A DNA stretch of 64,000 bases from an uncultured Muribaculaceae bacterium. GTDB lineage: Bacteria; Bacteroidota; Bacteroidia; Bacteroidales; Muribaculaceae. Of the stretch, positions 9,257 through 18,123 are shown piece after piece (positions within the stretch are counted from its first letter, which is position 1; the number at the start of each line of letters is the position of its first letter). The notes beneath the pieces are model-generated. The model ran no database searches, was not told the DNA's origin, and was given only the letters and a program-made list of their open reading frames with translations. The stretch spans positions 558,001 to 622,000 of the forward strand of contig CAJTTG010000001.1 of NCBI GenBank assembly GCA_910579185.1, in the 5' to 3' direction. The position numbers and the translations under genes are program-made.

Positions 9257-9925
9257 ATGACACATGGAAAACGAACATGCCGGATCCTTAAAGAGATACG
9301 CCGCCGGATCGCCGAGGCTAACGACATTGAACTGATAACCTCAGAATGTCGCCATAAAGGGGATTGCCCCGGCACATGCCCGAAATGTGAAGCCGAAGTC
9401 AGCTATCTTGAACGACAGCTACGTACGCGTCAGCTTATGGGAAAAGCCGTTGTCCTCGCCGGCCTTTCAGCAGGGCTAATAACCATGTCGGGGAGTGCAA
9501 CAGATACACCACCACAGAATGCATCCACTGACACAACAGAAGAAACAATCAATAATGATCTTATTTGGGGTGACATTGGCCAATCAGATCCTCAATTTCC
9601 TGGAGGACAAAGTGCCTTGTTTAGATTTGTCGCTGACCATTTGCGTTACCCAAATAACGAGATATGCGCACAAGGTCGCGTAGTTGTTCAATTCACAGTC
9701 GATTCTCTTGGGAAGGTCTGCAAACCACGAATCGCAAAATCCAACCTTCCGGAAGAGTTCAACGAAGAAGCAATCAGAGTAATAAACCTGCTACCCGATT
9801 TCTCTCCGGGGACATCCAATGGCCGACCTATTAATACAATATATACCCTCCCGATCAAATTCAAAATTCAAGTTCCGGACGATCTTAAGCCCTCAACAGA
9901 AAAGACAAATCAGCCTGAACCCTGA
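9257..9925 (+). CDS. TonB-C-domain protein with N-terminal four-cysteine cluster
   Basis: A 222-aa protein in three parts. Residues 1-60 are cytoplasmic and carry a cysteine cluster, C31-x5-C37-x3-C41-x2-C44 (CPGTCPKCEAE), plus C8. A single hydrophobic segment follows at 62-79. Residues about 107-212 form a TonB C-terminal domain (PQFPGG, LRYPNNE, GRVVVQFTVDSLGKV, then a closing P-x-x-F). TonB proteins pass inner-membrane energy to outer-membrane receptors. The cysteines could bind zinc or an iron-sulfur cluster, or be redox active; the sequence alone does not decide. It lacks the long Pro-rich spacer of classical TonB. No ExbB/ExbD is nearby. Confidence 0.8.
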   Translation: MTHGKRTCRILKEIRRRIAEANDIELITSECRHKGDCPGTCPKCEAEVSYLERQLRTRQLMGKAVVLAGLSAGLITMSGSATDTPPQNASTDTTEETINNDLIWGDIGQSDPQFPGGQSALFRFVADHLRYPNNEICAQGRVVVQFTVDSLGKVCKPRIAKSNLPEEFNEEAIRVINLLPDFSPGTSNGRPINTIYTLPIKFKIQVPDDLKPSTEKTNQPEP

Positions 9926-9974
9926 AAGTAAAGATTCTTGTAAATATTATATTAACACCACTAATTTTTCAACC

Positions 9975-10292
9975 ATGGAAGAAAACAATTATCAGCCCGA
10001 AGAAAACGTTGACATTTATATTTCAGATTCGTCTGAAGATGAAAACGCCGAGATCACACTATATGCGTTCTCAAATATAATCAAACTCATAGGGTTTGGC
10101 TTAGGTGGACTATGTGTGTTATTCGGCTTAATAACCTGTATAAGTGGAGGCGCAAATTTTCTGGTATTTCTTGTCGCCTTAATCGCTGGCGCAATCGTAT
10201 GCTTTCTATTTTTGGTTTATGCAAGCGCCATAAAAGTTTTTGCAAACATATCAATGTCTCTCAAAGACATAACCAAACTGCTTAATAAATAA
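9975..10292 (+). CDS. Small membrane protein, function unknown
   Basis: A 105-aa protein starting at MEENNYQPEE, 49 bp after the TonB-C gene. An acidic N terminus (residues 1-30) is followed by two hydrophobic segments at about 36-55 and 60-82 and a short amphipathic tail (FANISMSLKDITKLLNK). The hairpin topology is reminiscent of small Bacteroidetes membrane proteins without assigned function. The open frame extends upstream to 9819, but that part overlaps the preceding gene and has no hydrophobic or domain character. Confidence 0.6.
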   Translation: MEENNYQPEENVDIYISDSSEDENAEITLYAFSNIIKLIGFGLGGLCVLFGLITCISGGANFLVFLVALIAGAIVCFLFLVYASAIKVFANISMSLKDITKLLNK

Positions 10293-10341
10293 GGTTATAT
10301 CCTGCTTGCATAAAATAGTACCCACAAACGCAGTTCTATAA

Positions 10342-11223
10342 TCAGCGGCGAGCTTTGGCAGTGCGTGTTGACTTTTTTGAACGGCGTTTGCTTCTTTTTG
10401 CTGTCTTCCGCTTGGACGATTTGCTTGCTTTTATTGACTTTTTGCCATTATGGCGGAGTCCTGCATAGGCCGTGTGGGAATTACCCGTAAGATCAAACGA
10501 TTCAATACACGGGCGATTGTCATCGTCGAGACTATGAGCGAACAACCATTCATAGGTCTCTGCCATATAGAAAAAACGGGCAGGCTGCGAGTGGTTCATA
10601 CCCGGGACTCGGTCGTAGATCAATCGCGGAGTCTCGGCATTGGAGGATTTCATGGCACTTACAACCTTGTCACTCTCGGATATGGATATGGCGCGGTCGG
10701 CAGTTCCATGGATGATCCATAACGGCAACTCGTTCAGACCTTCAAGGTTCTTAGCGGTCGCACCGCCGCAGAATGCCATTGCCGCAGCTATTCTGTCGGG
10801 ATAGGCAGCAGCCACATCGAGAGTGCCGTAACCACCGAGACTCATACCGACAACATAGACTCTTGAAGAATCAACATCCGCATTTTCCATCACCCAATCA
10901 AGAATATTCATCACCTTTTTAGGCTGCCATGCGCCACCTGGATTCTGCGGAGCTATCACATAAGCATCAATCTTGCGTCCTCGCTCAATGGCATCGATTG
11001 TACCGTAGCGTCGCACACGGTTCATGTCATAGCCACATAGGCTTGCACCATGAAGAAAAATAATGACAGGCTTGGGGTTCTCGGCCGACACAGAGTCAGG
11101 CGTTGAAAGCCAGAAATTATATCCGTCGTTCACAACTCCACGTTTGGCCTCGATTTTATAGGCCGATGCATTGGTTATGAACAGGAATGATAACGCAAAG
11201 AGTATGATTAATCGAAGTTTCAT
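10342..11223 (-). CDS. Secreted alpha/beta hydrolase (esterase, PHB-depolymerase-like)
   Basis: A 293-aa protein with a signal peptide (residues 1-21). It has the oxyanion segment FLHGASLCGYD, the nucleophile elbow GMSLGGYG (Ser), the acid in IHGTADRAI and the catalytic His in GMNHSQP, so the full Ser-Asp-His triad of an esterase or dienelactone-hydrolase-type enzyme. The last 35 residues are almost only Lys, Arg and Ser, an unusual cationic tail that could bind nucleic acid, LPS or glycans. Its ATG overlaps the stop of the upstream PQQ-propeller gene by 4 bp, so the two are co-translated. Substrate unknown; feruloyl or acetyl esterase activity is possible. Confidence 0.82.
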   Translation of the reverse strand: MKLRLIILFALSFLFITNASAYKIEAKRGVVNDGYNFWLSTPDSVSAENPKPVIIFLHGASLCGYDMNRVRRYGTIDAIERGRKIDAYVIAPQNPGGAWQPKKVMNILDWVMENADVDSSRVYVVGMSLGGYGTLDVAAAYPDRIAAAMAFCGGATAKNLEGLNELPLWIIHGTADRAISISESDKVVSAMKSSNAETPRLIYDRVPGMNHSQPARFFYMAETYEWLFAHSLDDDNRPCIESFDLTGNSHTAYAGLRHNGKKSIKASKSSKRKTAKRSKRRSKKSTRTAKARR

Positions 11224-12797
11224 TTCAATGATAGTTTATAGATGGAGTTGCCACGGGAACCGACAACGAGATGGTTTCCGACAACAACCGGAGATGATTC
11301 GAAATTAGCACCGACAGAGCGCGACGCTACGATGCTACCATCGGCTCCATTGATCAGATAGACCCGCCCCGAACAATCGGCGGTCACTACATATTGTTTC
11401 CCATCAGGGGTGAGGAATCCCACTGGCGACGACCACGCATAGTAGCGCAGCTGTGTTGAATAGACAATCTTGCCGGTGGAACGGTCAAAAGCCACAAATT
11501 CACCATTCTGCCCGTCCGTGTTTCTAACAAGATTCTGGAATATCAGTCCGGAGCAATTGCCTGAACCGGGAAGACATGTCGCATAATATCCACCATCGAA
11601 ATGCTTCTCACCCACATCAGCGCGTCGTGCCTCTGTTTTGTTAAGCCATATCTTCTCTCCGGTCAGAGCATCAAGCTTCACAAAAGATGCCTGATGAAGA
11701 TCGCCGTGCTCGACTTCGCAACCGGTATAAAGATAAGCTCCGTCAGACTCTTCAACCACTACCGGAGTGGAATCGACATCGTCGGGCAACTTATAATGCC
11801 ATACGGGCAACATGGTATTGAGATTGAAGCAGATGATATTTCCTGCATTATCAGCCGTATAGCCATAGTTGCGGTAAACGGCCATGGATGCTTCCATACC
11901 GGGTGCAGCACCACCAACCATGTAGCGCAGAGCCGAATGCAAAGTCAGAGAGCCGGGACGAATAATGAATTTATAAAGGGTTCCGTTCTCACCCGGCCGG
12001 AAGAGAAACTGCCCTACCCTGACAGGTGATGAATCGTAAGCGTGCCACCGACGGTAGGCTTTGGGATCAGGGCCGAACCGATGGCTTATCTTGTGAGTAT
12101 TGAGATCTACAACGAGTGCTGCCACATCAGTATGTGCCGACAATCCTTGCCCTACATACAAGTTTCCATTCAATGTCGGATCAAGCGAGACAGTGCCTTT
12201 GATCGGATTCCCCGTTTCCACAGGCTTACGTGACGGCTGGCCAGTCTGAAAATCTATGAAATACACATCACCACTCAGAGACCCGACTATTATCTCCTGC
12301 CGTGCCACATCGTTCTGCCCATTGGCATGGAAGCGACTTATCAGCGAATCGGGCCACTCGACGTAGAGCGGCTGACCGGTCCATCCGGTGCCACCACCCC
12401 ATGCTCCATAACGTGTCGGAGTGTAGTCCTCTACAGTCTTATACACCCAATCGACTACTATCTCCGATGGATCTCCGGCCAATTTTCCTCCAAATGAGGC
12501 ATCACGGCGCGATCCTTTGCGGAATGTAAATGCCCCGGCGGCATCGGCATACAGATCGTCGATCGACTCGAGAACGCCGGAAACCGATGTATCGGGAATC
12601 TGAAGATCAGTCTTGACGACAGACGCCGATGAATAGGAGGTATCAGGTAGCATAACCTCACATTCCGTATCGGAATCAACCATAGCAACGCTATCGGCGG
12701 CCACAGCGTCAGAGCCACCGGATGATGTTCCGGAAGCACAACCGACAGCCATCCGTCCTAAAACGGCCAGCAAAAATATGGATAAAACTGATCTCAC
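11220..12797 (-). CDS. PQQ-binding-like beta-propeller lipoprotein
   Basis: A 525-aa lipoprotein: the signal sequence ends in a lipobox MAVGC (Cys20), followed by a Ser/Asp-rich linker. The rest consists of repeated PQQ-like blades, visible as GNLYVGQGLS, AGNIICFNLNT, LDALTGEKIWLNK, FDRSTGKIVYS and GRVYLINGADGSIVAS, each with the xDxxTGxxxW-type turn. Such propellers generally act as protein- or ligand-binding scaffolds; the residues for PQQ-dependent dehydrogenation are not evident. It is the first gene of a two-gene unit with the downstream secreted hydrolase (ATGA overlap), suggesting joint action in the envelope. Confidence 0.85.
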   Translation of the reverse strand: MRSVLSIFLLAVLGRMAVGCASGTSSGGSDAVAADSVAMVDSDTECEVMLPDTSYSSASVVKTDLQIPDTSVSGVLESIDDLYADAAGAFTFRKGSRRDASFGGKLAGDPSEIVVDWVYKTVEDYTPTRYGAWGGGTGWTGQPLYVEWPDSLISRFHANGQNDVARQEIIVGSLSGDVYFIDFQTGQPSRKPVETGNPIKGTVSLDPTLNGNLYVGQGLSAHTDVAALVVDLNTHKISHRFGPDPKAYRRWHAYDSSPVRVGQFLFRPGENGTLYKFIIRPGSLTLHSALRYMVGGAAPGMEASMAVYRNYGYTADNAGNIICFNLNTMLPVWHYKLPDDVDSTPVVVEESDGAYLYTGCEVEHGDLHQASFVKLDALTGEKIWLNKTEARRADVGEKHFDGGYYATCLPGSGNCSGLIFQNLVRNTDGQNGEFVAFDRSTGKIVYSTQLRYYAWSSPVGFLTPDGKQYVVTADCSGRVYLINGADGSIVASRSVGANFESSPVVVGNHLVVGSRGNSIYKLSLK

Positions 12798-12821
12798 TGT
12801 GTAACAATAAGGTTAACCCTG

Positions 12822-12852
12822 CAAAATTAATAAAAAACGACCGCCAAAGCAA
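12822..12852 (-). promoter_or_regulatory. Promoter of the PQQ-propeller/hydrolase unit
   Basis: On the minus strand TTG (12852-12850), a 20-bp spacer and TAATTTTG (12829-12822) match the Bacteroidetes -33/-7 consensus, with an expected leader of about 18 nt. Confidence 0.6.
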
Positions 12853-12914
12853 GTTTTTTTACCATTTCGGCAGTTTTAAGTCGCATAAAAGTATCCGCAT
12901 CGGTGGAAAATGAG

Positions 12915-12922
12915 TAATTTTG
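12915..12922 (+). promoter_or_regulatory. -7 box of the MATE transporter gene
   Basis: TAATTTTG fits TAnnTTTG. Transcription should begin near 12927-12930, which disfavours the TTG codon at 12927 as start and supports the ATG at 12969. Confidence 0.5.
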
Positions 12923-12968
12923 CACGTTGAAAAAAAAGATTGCAAGGTTGGAAAGAAATACGGTAAAA

Positions 12969-14309
12969 ATGGATATGCTCAGCGGAAGCCTCTTCCGCAA
13001 GATCCTGCTGTTCTCGCTGCCTCTATTGGCAAGTGGCGTGTTGCAGCAATCATTCAACGCCGTCGATGTAGCCGTTGTCGGACGTTTCTCCTCCCATCAG
13101 GCATTGGCGGCCGTCGGCAGCAACGGAGCCATCATCAACATCCTGATCAATCTTTTCATCGGAATTTCTGTAGGAGCCAACGTAGTCATCGCCAATTATA
13201 TAGGCCGTAAGAACCACGATGGCATCCGCAAATCCATAGCAACGGTCACAGCAATAGCTCTTCTGAGCGGTGTATTCCTTCTATTCATAGGAATCACTCT
13301 TGCCCGTCCGATATTAGAGCTTATGAGCACACCCGACGATGTCATAGACCTGGCGACCAAATACCTACAGATTTATTTTCTCGGCATGCCGTTCATGATG
13401 ATCTATAACTTCGGGGCGGCAGTGATGAGAAGTATGGGCGACACCAAACGTCCATTCTACAGTCTCGTAGTGGCCGGGATCGTCAACACATTGCTCAATC
13501 TGTTGCTCGTGATTAAATTCAACATGAGCGTGGAAGGTGTAGCGATCGCCACGGTTACTGCCAATGCAATCAATGCCGCCTTTATCACATACTGGCTGCG
13601 CCACGAGGCGTCGCCATTCACCTTAAAACTCAGGGAAACACGTATCCACCGCGGAGAAATGAAAAAGATGCTCCAGATAGGTGTTCCTGCAGGCATCCAG
13701 GGCATGGTATTCTCGATTGCGAACATATTCATCCAATCGGCCATCAACCATTACGGGTCCAATGCCATCGCAGGATCAGCCGCCGCGCTCAACTACGAGG
13801 TTTACTGTTACTTCATCATGACCGCCTTTTGCCAAGCCGCCGTGGCATTCGTGAGCCAGAACTATGGCGCTGGACTCTACGACCGGTGCCGCAGAGTGTT
13901 CCGGCTGTGCATGCTGATGAGCGTGGTGTGCTGTGGAGCGGCCAACGTCATAATTGCCCTTAACGCCGATCTTTTTCTGAGCATATTCACTACTAATCCG
14001 GAGGTTATGGCCTATGGAGTGACACGTCTCCATTGCGTGCTTCTGCTACAGTTCCTCGCATCGAGCTACGAGATCAGCGGATCGGCTCTCCGTGGGCTCG
14101 GCTATTCCATGACCCCTACGATATTGACAATATTCGGGACATGCGTCTTGCGTCTGATATGGATCTACACCGTCTGTGCCGACAATACAAATTTCGAGCT
14201 GCTGCTCTATATCTATCCAATAACATGGGTGATAACAGGCTCAGCCGTCTACATCGCCTACAGGCGGATCTCACAAAAAGTTTACTCGGAAAGGTTGAAA
14301 AAAGTTTGA
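12969..14309 (+). CDS. MATE family efflux transporter
   Basis: A 446-aa inner-membrane protein with about 12 hydrophobic segments and the two-lobed MATE pattern. The N-terminal signature MDMLSGSLFRKILLFSLPLL...QQSFNAVDVAVVGRF matches the Na+/H+-driven drug/organic-cation exporters (DinF/NorM-like group), which expel toxic organic compounds. I chose ATG 12969, which starts at the family's conserved first residues and is preceded by a purine stretch (GGAAAG), over the TTG at 12927 that coincides with the predicted transcription start. The gene is divergent from the PQQ-propeller gene and convergent with the following TonB-C gene. Confidence 0.9.
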   Translation: MDMLSGSLFRKILLFSLPLLASGVLQQSFNAVDVAVVGRFSSHQALAAVGSNGAIINILINLFIGISVGANVVIANYIGRKNHDGIRKSIATVTAIALLSGVFLLFIGITLARPILELMSTPDDVIDLATKYLQIYFLGMPFMMIYNFGAAVMRSMGDTKRPFYSLVVAGIVNTLLNLLLVIKFNMSVEGVAIATVTANAINAAFITYWLRHEASPFTLKLRETRIHRGEMKKMLQIGVPAGIQGMVFSIANIFIQSAINHYGSNAIAGSAAALNYEVYCYFIMTAFCQAAVAFVSQNYGAGLYDRCRRVFRLCMLMSVVCCGAANVIIALNADLFLSIFTTNPEVMAYGVTRLHCVLLLQFLASSYEISGSALRGLGYSMTPTILTIFGTCVLRLIWIYTVCADNTNFELLLYIYPITWVITGSAVYIAYRRISQKVYSERLKKV

Positions 14310-14329
14310 TTTCCACATTCCACACCGGC

Positions 14330-14773
14330 TCATAGCCTGAACGGAATAGCCAGCAGATAATAGCACGGAACTTTCTGCCCGTGGATCCGGCCCGGCTCCC
14401 AACGCGGCATTGCTTCAACAAGCCTGATAGCCTCCGCACCCAGACTACGGCATGGGCCGCGATGAACGGAAGCATTAAGAATAGTGCCGTCGACATCCAC
14501 GATAAACCCACACACAACACGTCCCTGAATCCCCATCTCATAGGCATCGCGCGGATAATTGCGATGTTGGTTCAGGAATCGTATGAGTTCAGCCTCGCCA
14601 CCGGGGAACTGAGGAGAGACATCAACACAGTCGGATAGATAGGCCCCCTGCGGATTTGACTCACCCGGACGGACAAAATTGACCATCATGGGCTGCTGAG
14701 CCGAAGCGATCGCCGACGAGAGTGACAGCGAAAGCAAAGAGGCATAAATGCGACGGCGAGAAATTATTTTCAT
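14330..14773 (-). CDS. Short TonB-C-domain protein (exported)
   Basis: A 147-aa protein starting at MKIISRRR with an N-terminal signal sequence or signal anchor, then almost immediately a TonB C-terminal domain: SPQFPGGEAELIRFL, NYPRDAYEMGIQGRVVCGFIVDVDGTI and a closing VPCYYLLAIPFRL. There is no Pro-rich spacer. If the signal is cleaved the protein would be a free periplasmic TonB-C domain, which cannot transmit inner-membrane energy by the classical route. The start at 14773 is preferred over an upstream in-frame codon at 14821, which lies inside the promoter. Confidence 0.78.
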   Translation of the reverse strand: MKIISRRRIYASLLSLSLSSAIASAQQPMMVNFVRPGESNPQGAYLSDCVDVSPQFPGGEAELIRFLNQHRNYPRDAYEMGIQGRVVCGFIVDVDGTILNASVHRGPCRSLGAEAIRLVEAMPRWEPGRIHGQKVPCYYLLAIPFRL

Positions 14774-14818
14774 GCGAAGAGAATTCAAAATAAACAGTGG
14801 ATTTACAATTTCCGACGA

Positions 14819-14850
14819 CAAAAATAAACAGCACGAAAATTTCTGACAAA
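14819..14850 (-). promoter_or_regulatory. Promoter of the short TonB-C gene
   Basis: Minus strand: TTTG (14850-14847), 20 bp, TATTTTTG (14826-14819). Both elements fit the Bacteroidetes consensus, and the box is 45 bp from the ATG. Confidence 0.65.
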
Positions 14851-14864
14851 TATCTCTATCCGTT

Positions 14865-14895
14865 TTTGTGAATGATTATTATTGTTTTATCTTTG
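14865..14895 (+). promoter_or_regulatory. Promoter of the porQ operon
   Basis: TTTG at 14865-14868, a 19-bp spacer, and TATCTTTG at 14888-14895 form a textbook Bacteroidetes promoter. The predicted leader to the porQ ATG is about 94 nt. Confidence 0.7.
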
Positions 14896-14993
14896 TTGAC
14901 ATTTTTAACACGACGATCCAAAAAAGTAGATAAAAATATAATATCCAACAGACCATCTCGTTTAAAAATAGGACTATACCAGCGCAAACAGCA

Positions 14994-16013
14994 ATGAAAC
15001 CACGATATATTCTTCCGGCAATACTGACTTTGGCTGCAAGCACAATCGCCTCAGCCGCCGACAGCTCGCCGGCATATAATTTCCTTAACATACCATCGTC
15101 GGCGAGAGTCTACGGCCTTGGCGGCATCAACATATCAAGCATTGACGACGACATCAACTCCATTGACCAGAATCCGGCTCTTCTTGGCCCGGAATTTGAG
15201 ATGCAGGTAGGTGTCAATTATATGCGCTACATATCCGATGCCAACTTTGCCGGTGTCAAATTCGGCACAAAAGCCTCGGAACATGGAGCCTGGGCGGTCG
15301 GACTTCAGTACTACGGCTATGGCGAGATCACCGGAACCGACGAGACCGGAACACTGACAGGCAATTTCTCACCAAAAGATGTGAACTTCAACGGAACATA
15401 TTCCCACGACATCACAGACCGGCTGCGTGGCGGTATCGCCTTGAAAATGCTCTACAGTTCTTATGGCGAATACTCTGCATTCGCCGTGGCCACAGACCTC
15501 GGCATCAACTACTACGACCCCGACCGGGATCTATCGTTATCCGCGGTGATCGCCAATCTTGGTGGACAAGTGAAACGTTTTGACCAAGCCTACGACCGCC
15601 TGCCCGTCGACCTGCGGCTCGGCTGGAGCCAGTCGTTCGGATCATTGCCTATCCGTTTCTCGGTAACAGCATGGAACCTCACCAAATGGAAACTTCCATA
15701 TTATGATCCGGGCGACGGAACATCGGAGGATGGCCTTGAACTGAAAGAATCGTTCGGTTCCAACCTCTTCCGCCACCTCATCTTCGCAGCCGATTTCATT
15801 CCATCTGAAAAATTCCATATCGGCATAGGTTATAACTACAAGACCCGAACCGATATGACCACCTACGCACGCAACTTTCTGTCGGGCTTTTCTATCGGTG
15901 CCGGCATGAACGTTAAATCGTTCAAATTCGGGATTGCCTTCGCGCAACCCCATAGCGGAGCCTCGACATTCATGTTCAACATATCGACCAATTTAACGGA
16001 ACTTTTATATTGA
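14994..16013 (+). CDS. porQ: Type IX secretion system protein PorQ
   Basis: A 339-aa outer-membrane protein with a signal peptide (1-21). The mature N terminus YNFLNIPSSARVYGLGGINIS...DDINSIDQNPALL is the PorQ/PorV-type signature, followed by alternating aromatic beta strands of a FadL-like barrel ending in LYY-like residues. PorQ works with PorU, PorV and PorZ in attaching type IX secretion cargo to the cell surface in Bacteroidetes. Its position directly before cmk and ispH is a gene order recurrent in this phylum. It supports T9SS export of the M6 protease and of the calycin-domain protein in this window. Confidence 0.88.
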   Translation: MKPRYILPAILTLAASTIASAADSSPAYNFLNIPSSARVYGLGGINISSIDDDINSIDQNPALLGPEFEMQVGVNYMRYISDANFAGVKFGTKASEHGAWAVGLQYYGYGEITGTDETGTLTGNFSPKDVNFNGTYSHDITDRLRGGIALKMLYSSYGEYSAFAVATDLGINYYDPDRDLSLSAVIANLGGQVKRFDQAYDRLPVDLRLGWSQSFGSLPIRFSVTAWNLTKWKLPYYDPGDGTSEDGLELKESFGSNLFRHLIFAADFIPSEKFHIGIGYNYKTRTDMTTYARNFLSGFSIGAGMNVKSFKFGIAFAQPHSGASTFMFNISTNLTELLY

Positions 16014-16017
16014 CCAC

Positions 16018-16719
16018 ATGACCACTACTAAACCACTCATAACAATTGCCATAGACGGCTACTCATCTTCGGGCAAAAGCAGCATGGCCCGTCAACTTGC
16101 CAAAACAATCGGATACCGCTACATTGATTCCGGTGCCATGTACCGTGCCGTGGCTCTCTACGCCTTGCGCCATGGCATGATCCGTCAGGATCAGAGCGTC
16201 GACTCAGCATCTCTGGTTCAGTCATTGCCGGAGATAAACATCTCATTTGCAATCAACGGTGACAGACAAGTGACGATGCTGAACGGTGAAGATGTTGAAT
16301 CCGAAATCCGCGCAATGGCCGTAAGCAACTGCGTAAGCCCGGTAGCTGCCATTCCCGAAGTGCGACATGCTCTGGTGGCCATGCAGCAGCAGATGGGAAA
16401 TGAAAAAGGGATAGTGATGGACGGCCGCGACATAGGCACAACCGTGTTCCCCCACGCAGAGATGAAGGTATTCGTCAACGCCTCTCCACAGACAAGAGCG
16501 CAACGTCGCGTGGCAGAACTGATAGAGAAAGGCGTTCAGGCCACCTACGAGGAAGTGCTGGCCAACGTAATCAACCGCGACCACATTGACGAGACCCGCG
16601 AGGAAAGCCCACTCCGAAAAGCCGACGATGCTGCCGTGCTCGACAATTCCGAAATGACCATCGACCAGCAGAACGAATGGCTTCTGAATCTTTACAACGA
16701 AACCATAGCCCGGAAATGA
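16018..16719 (+). CDS. cmk: (d)CMP kinase
   Basis: A 233-aa cytoplasmic enzyme phosphorylating CMP and dCMP with ATP in pyrimidine salvage. The P-loop GYSSSGKSS is at about residues 13-21; YIDSGAMYRAVAL, the DGRDIGTTVFP nucleoside-binding segment and a lid region (RRVAELIEKG...RDHIDETREESPL) follow. Length matches the family. It starts 4 bp after porQ and its TGA overlaps the ispH ATG (ATGA), so the genes form one operon. Confidence 0.95.
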   Translation: MTTTKPLITIAIDGYSSSGKSSMARQLAKTIGYRYIDSGAMYRAVALYALRHGMIRQDQSVDSASLVQSLPEINISFAINGDRQVTMLNGEDVESEIRAMAVSNCVSPVAAIPEVRHALVAMQQQMGNEKGIVMDGRDIGTTVFPHAEMKVFVNASPQTRAQRRVAELIEKGVQATYEEVLANVINRDHIDETREESPLRKADDAAVLDNSEMTIDQQNEWLLNLYNETIARK

Positions 16720-17609
16720 GCTCATCCTCGCAGCCCATAGTAGAAGTAGATGCCGACTCCGGATTCTGTTTCGGTGTCACCTCGGCCATAAGCAAAGCCG
16801 AATCAGAGCTTCGCAGTTCCGATCCGCTATACTGCCTTGGCGACATTGTCCACAACAGCGACGAGGTGGAGCGTCTGCGCGTCAAAGGCCTTGTCACGAT
16901 TTCCCATGACGACCTTGCGATGTTGCGCAATGCCAAGGTTCTGCTGCGTGCCCATGGCGAACCGCCATCAACCTACCTGACAGCACAAAAAAACGGGATC
17001 GAGATTATCGATGCCACATGCCCCGTTGTCCTTCAGCTGCAACGTCGCATCAAAGCCACATACAACCAGCCCGATCCTCCACAGATTGTGATCTATGGGA
17101 AAGCCGGGCATGCCGAAGTCAACGGCCTCGTAGGCCAGACCGACGGCAACGCCATAGTAGTGGAATCGACCGACCAGCTGTCAGCTATCGACTTTTCCCG
17201 TCCGATCGCAGTCTATTCCCAGACCACCAAGCCACTCGACGGCTTCCGGGCAATGTGCAACGAGATTTTAAGCCGGGCAACCGATCAATCGCTGGTTGAA
17301 TGCCACGACACCATCTGCCGACAGGTTGCCAACCGTGCCGGTGCCATACAATCGTTTGCCAGCCGCCACGATGTTATCCTATTTGTGGCCGGGAAAAAAA
17401 GCAGCAACGGAAGGGTTCTCTTCGGGCACTGCGCCAAAGCCAATCCACGCACCCACATGATAGCCAACGCATCCGAAATAGATCCGCAATGGCTGCTCGG
17501 CGCATCAAGTGTAGGCATCTGCGGAGCCACATCAACCCCCCGGTGGCTGATGGACGATGTCCGGCAAGCTGTGATCAATCATGTTTCACCAAACCAGCCA
17601 TTAAAATGA
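16716..17609 (+). CDS. ispH: 4-hydroxy-3-methylbut-2-enyl diphosphate reductase
   Basis: A 297-aa [4Fe-4S] enzyme performing the last step of the MEP isoprenoid pathway, HMBPP to IPP and DMAPP. The cluster cysteines are recognisable in DSGFCFGV (C18), IDATCPVV and the CHDTICRQ region; conserved HGE (RAHGEPPS) and GxxCGATSTP segments are also seen. The start at 16716 overlaps the cmk stop by 4 bp and begins just before the conserved core; the longer reading from 16677 overlaps cmk. It ends overlapping the next gene by 4 bp. Confidence 0.94.
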   Translation: MSSSSQPIVEVDADSGFCFGVTSAISKAESELRSSDPLYCLGDIVHNSDEVERLRVKGLVTISHDDLAMLRNAKVLLRAHGEPPSTYLTAQKNGIEIIDATCPVVLQLQRRIKATYNQPDPPQIVIYGKAGHAEVNGLVGQTDGNAIVVESTDQLSAIDFSRPIAVYSQTTKPLDGFRAMCNEILSRATDQSLVECHDTICRQVANRAGAIQSFASRHDVILFVAGKKSSNGRVLFGHCAKANPRTHMIANASEIDPQWLLGASSVGICGATSTPRWLMDDVRQAVINHVSPNQPLK

Positions 17610-18106
17610 CCGATTTCGTGGCTATTGATGTAGAAACAGCCAATAATCACCCTTCGAGCGTATGCGCCATTGGAGCGGTCAAGGTAACTGATGGAGTCAT
17701 AGCCGACCGGTACTATACCCTCGTTCGCCCTACCCCGAATTTCTATTTTTCATATTTCACCAATGAAATTCATGGAATAGGACGAAAAGACACCGATTGC
17801 GCACCGACTTTCGCCGAGATATGGCCTGACCTGAAAAGATTCATAGGCAGCAGCACACTTGTGGCACACAACTGCCGCTTCGACCGCGGATGCCTCCGCG
17901 CAGCTGCAAAAAGTTATGGCATAGAGTTCCCCGACAATCCATTCCTATGCACATTGCAACAAGCCCGGACCACTATTCCAAAGGCACTCTGCGGATCGCA
18001 TTCCCTCCCCTATCTCGCAGAATTTCTCGGAATCCCATTCAACCGGCATCACAACGCCTTAGCCGATGCTGAATGCTGTGCGAAGATAGCCATGACCATC
18101 CTGTAA
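17606..18106 (+). CDS. DEDDh 3'-5' exonuclease (DnaQ-like)
   Basis: A 166-aa single-domain exonuclease. Motif ExoI DVETAN gives the metal-binding D8 and E10, ExoII lies in HNCRFDRG, and ExoIIIepsilon is HHNALADAE with catalytic His and Asp. This matches the proofreading-type fold of DNA polymerase III epsilon and RNase T relatives; no polymerase or UvrC domain is attached. The ATG at 17606 overlaps the ispH stop. Likely a stand-alone DNA or RNA trimming or repair nuclease. Confidence 0.88.
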   Translation: MTDFVAIDVETANNHPSSVCAIGAVKVTDGVIADRYYTLVRPTPNFYFSYFTNEIHGIGRKDTDCAPTFAEIWPDLKRFIGSSTLVAHNCRFDRGCLRAAAKSYGIEFPDNPFLCTLQQARTTIPKALCGSHSLPYLAEFLGIPFNRHHNALADAECCAKIAMTIL

Positions 18107-18123
18107 CGACAAAAAATCAGAAT

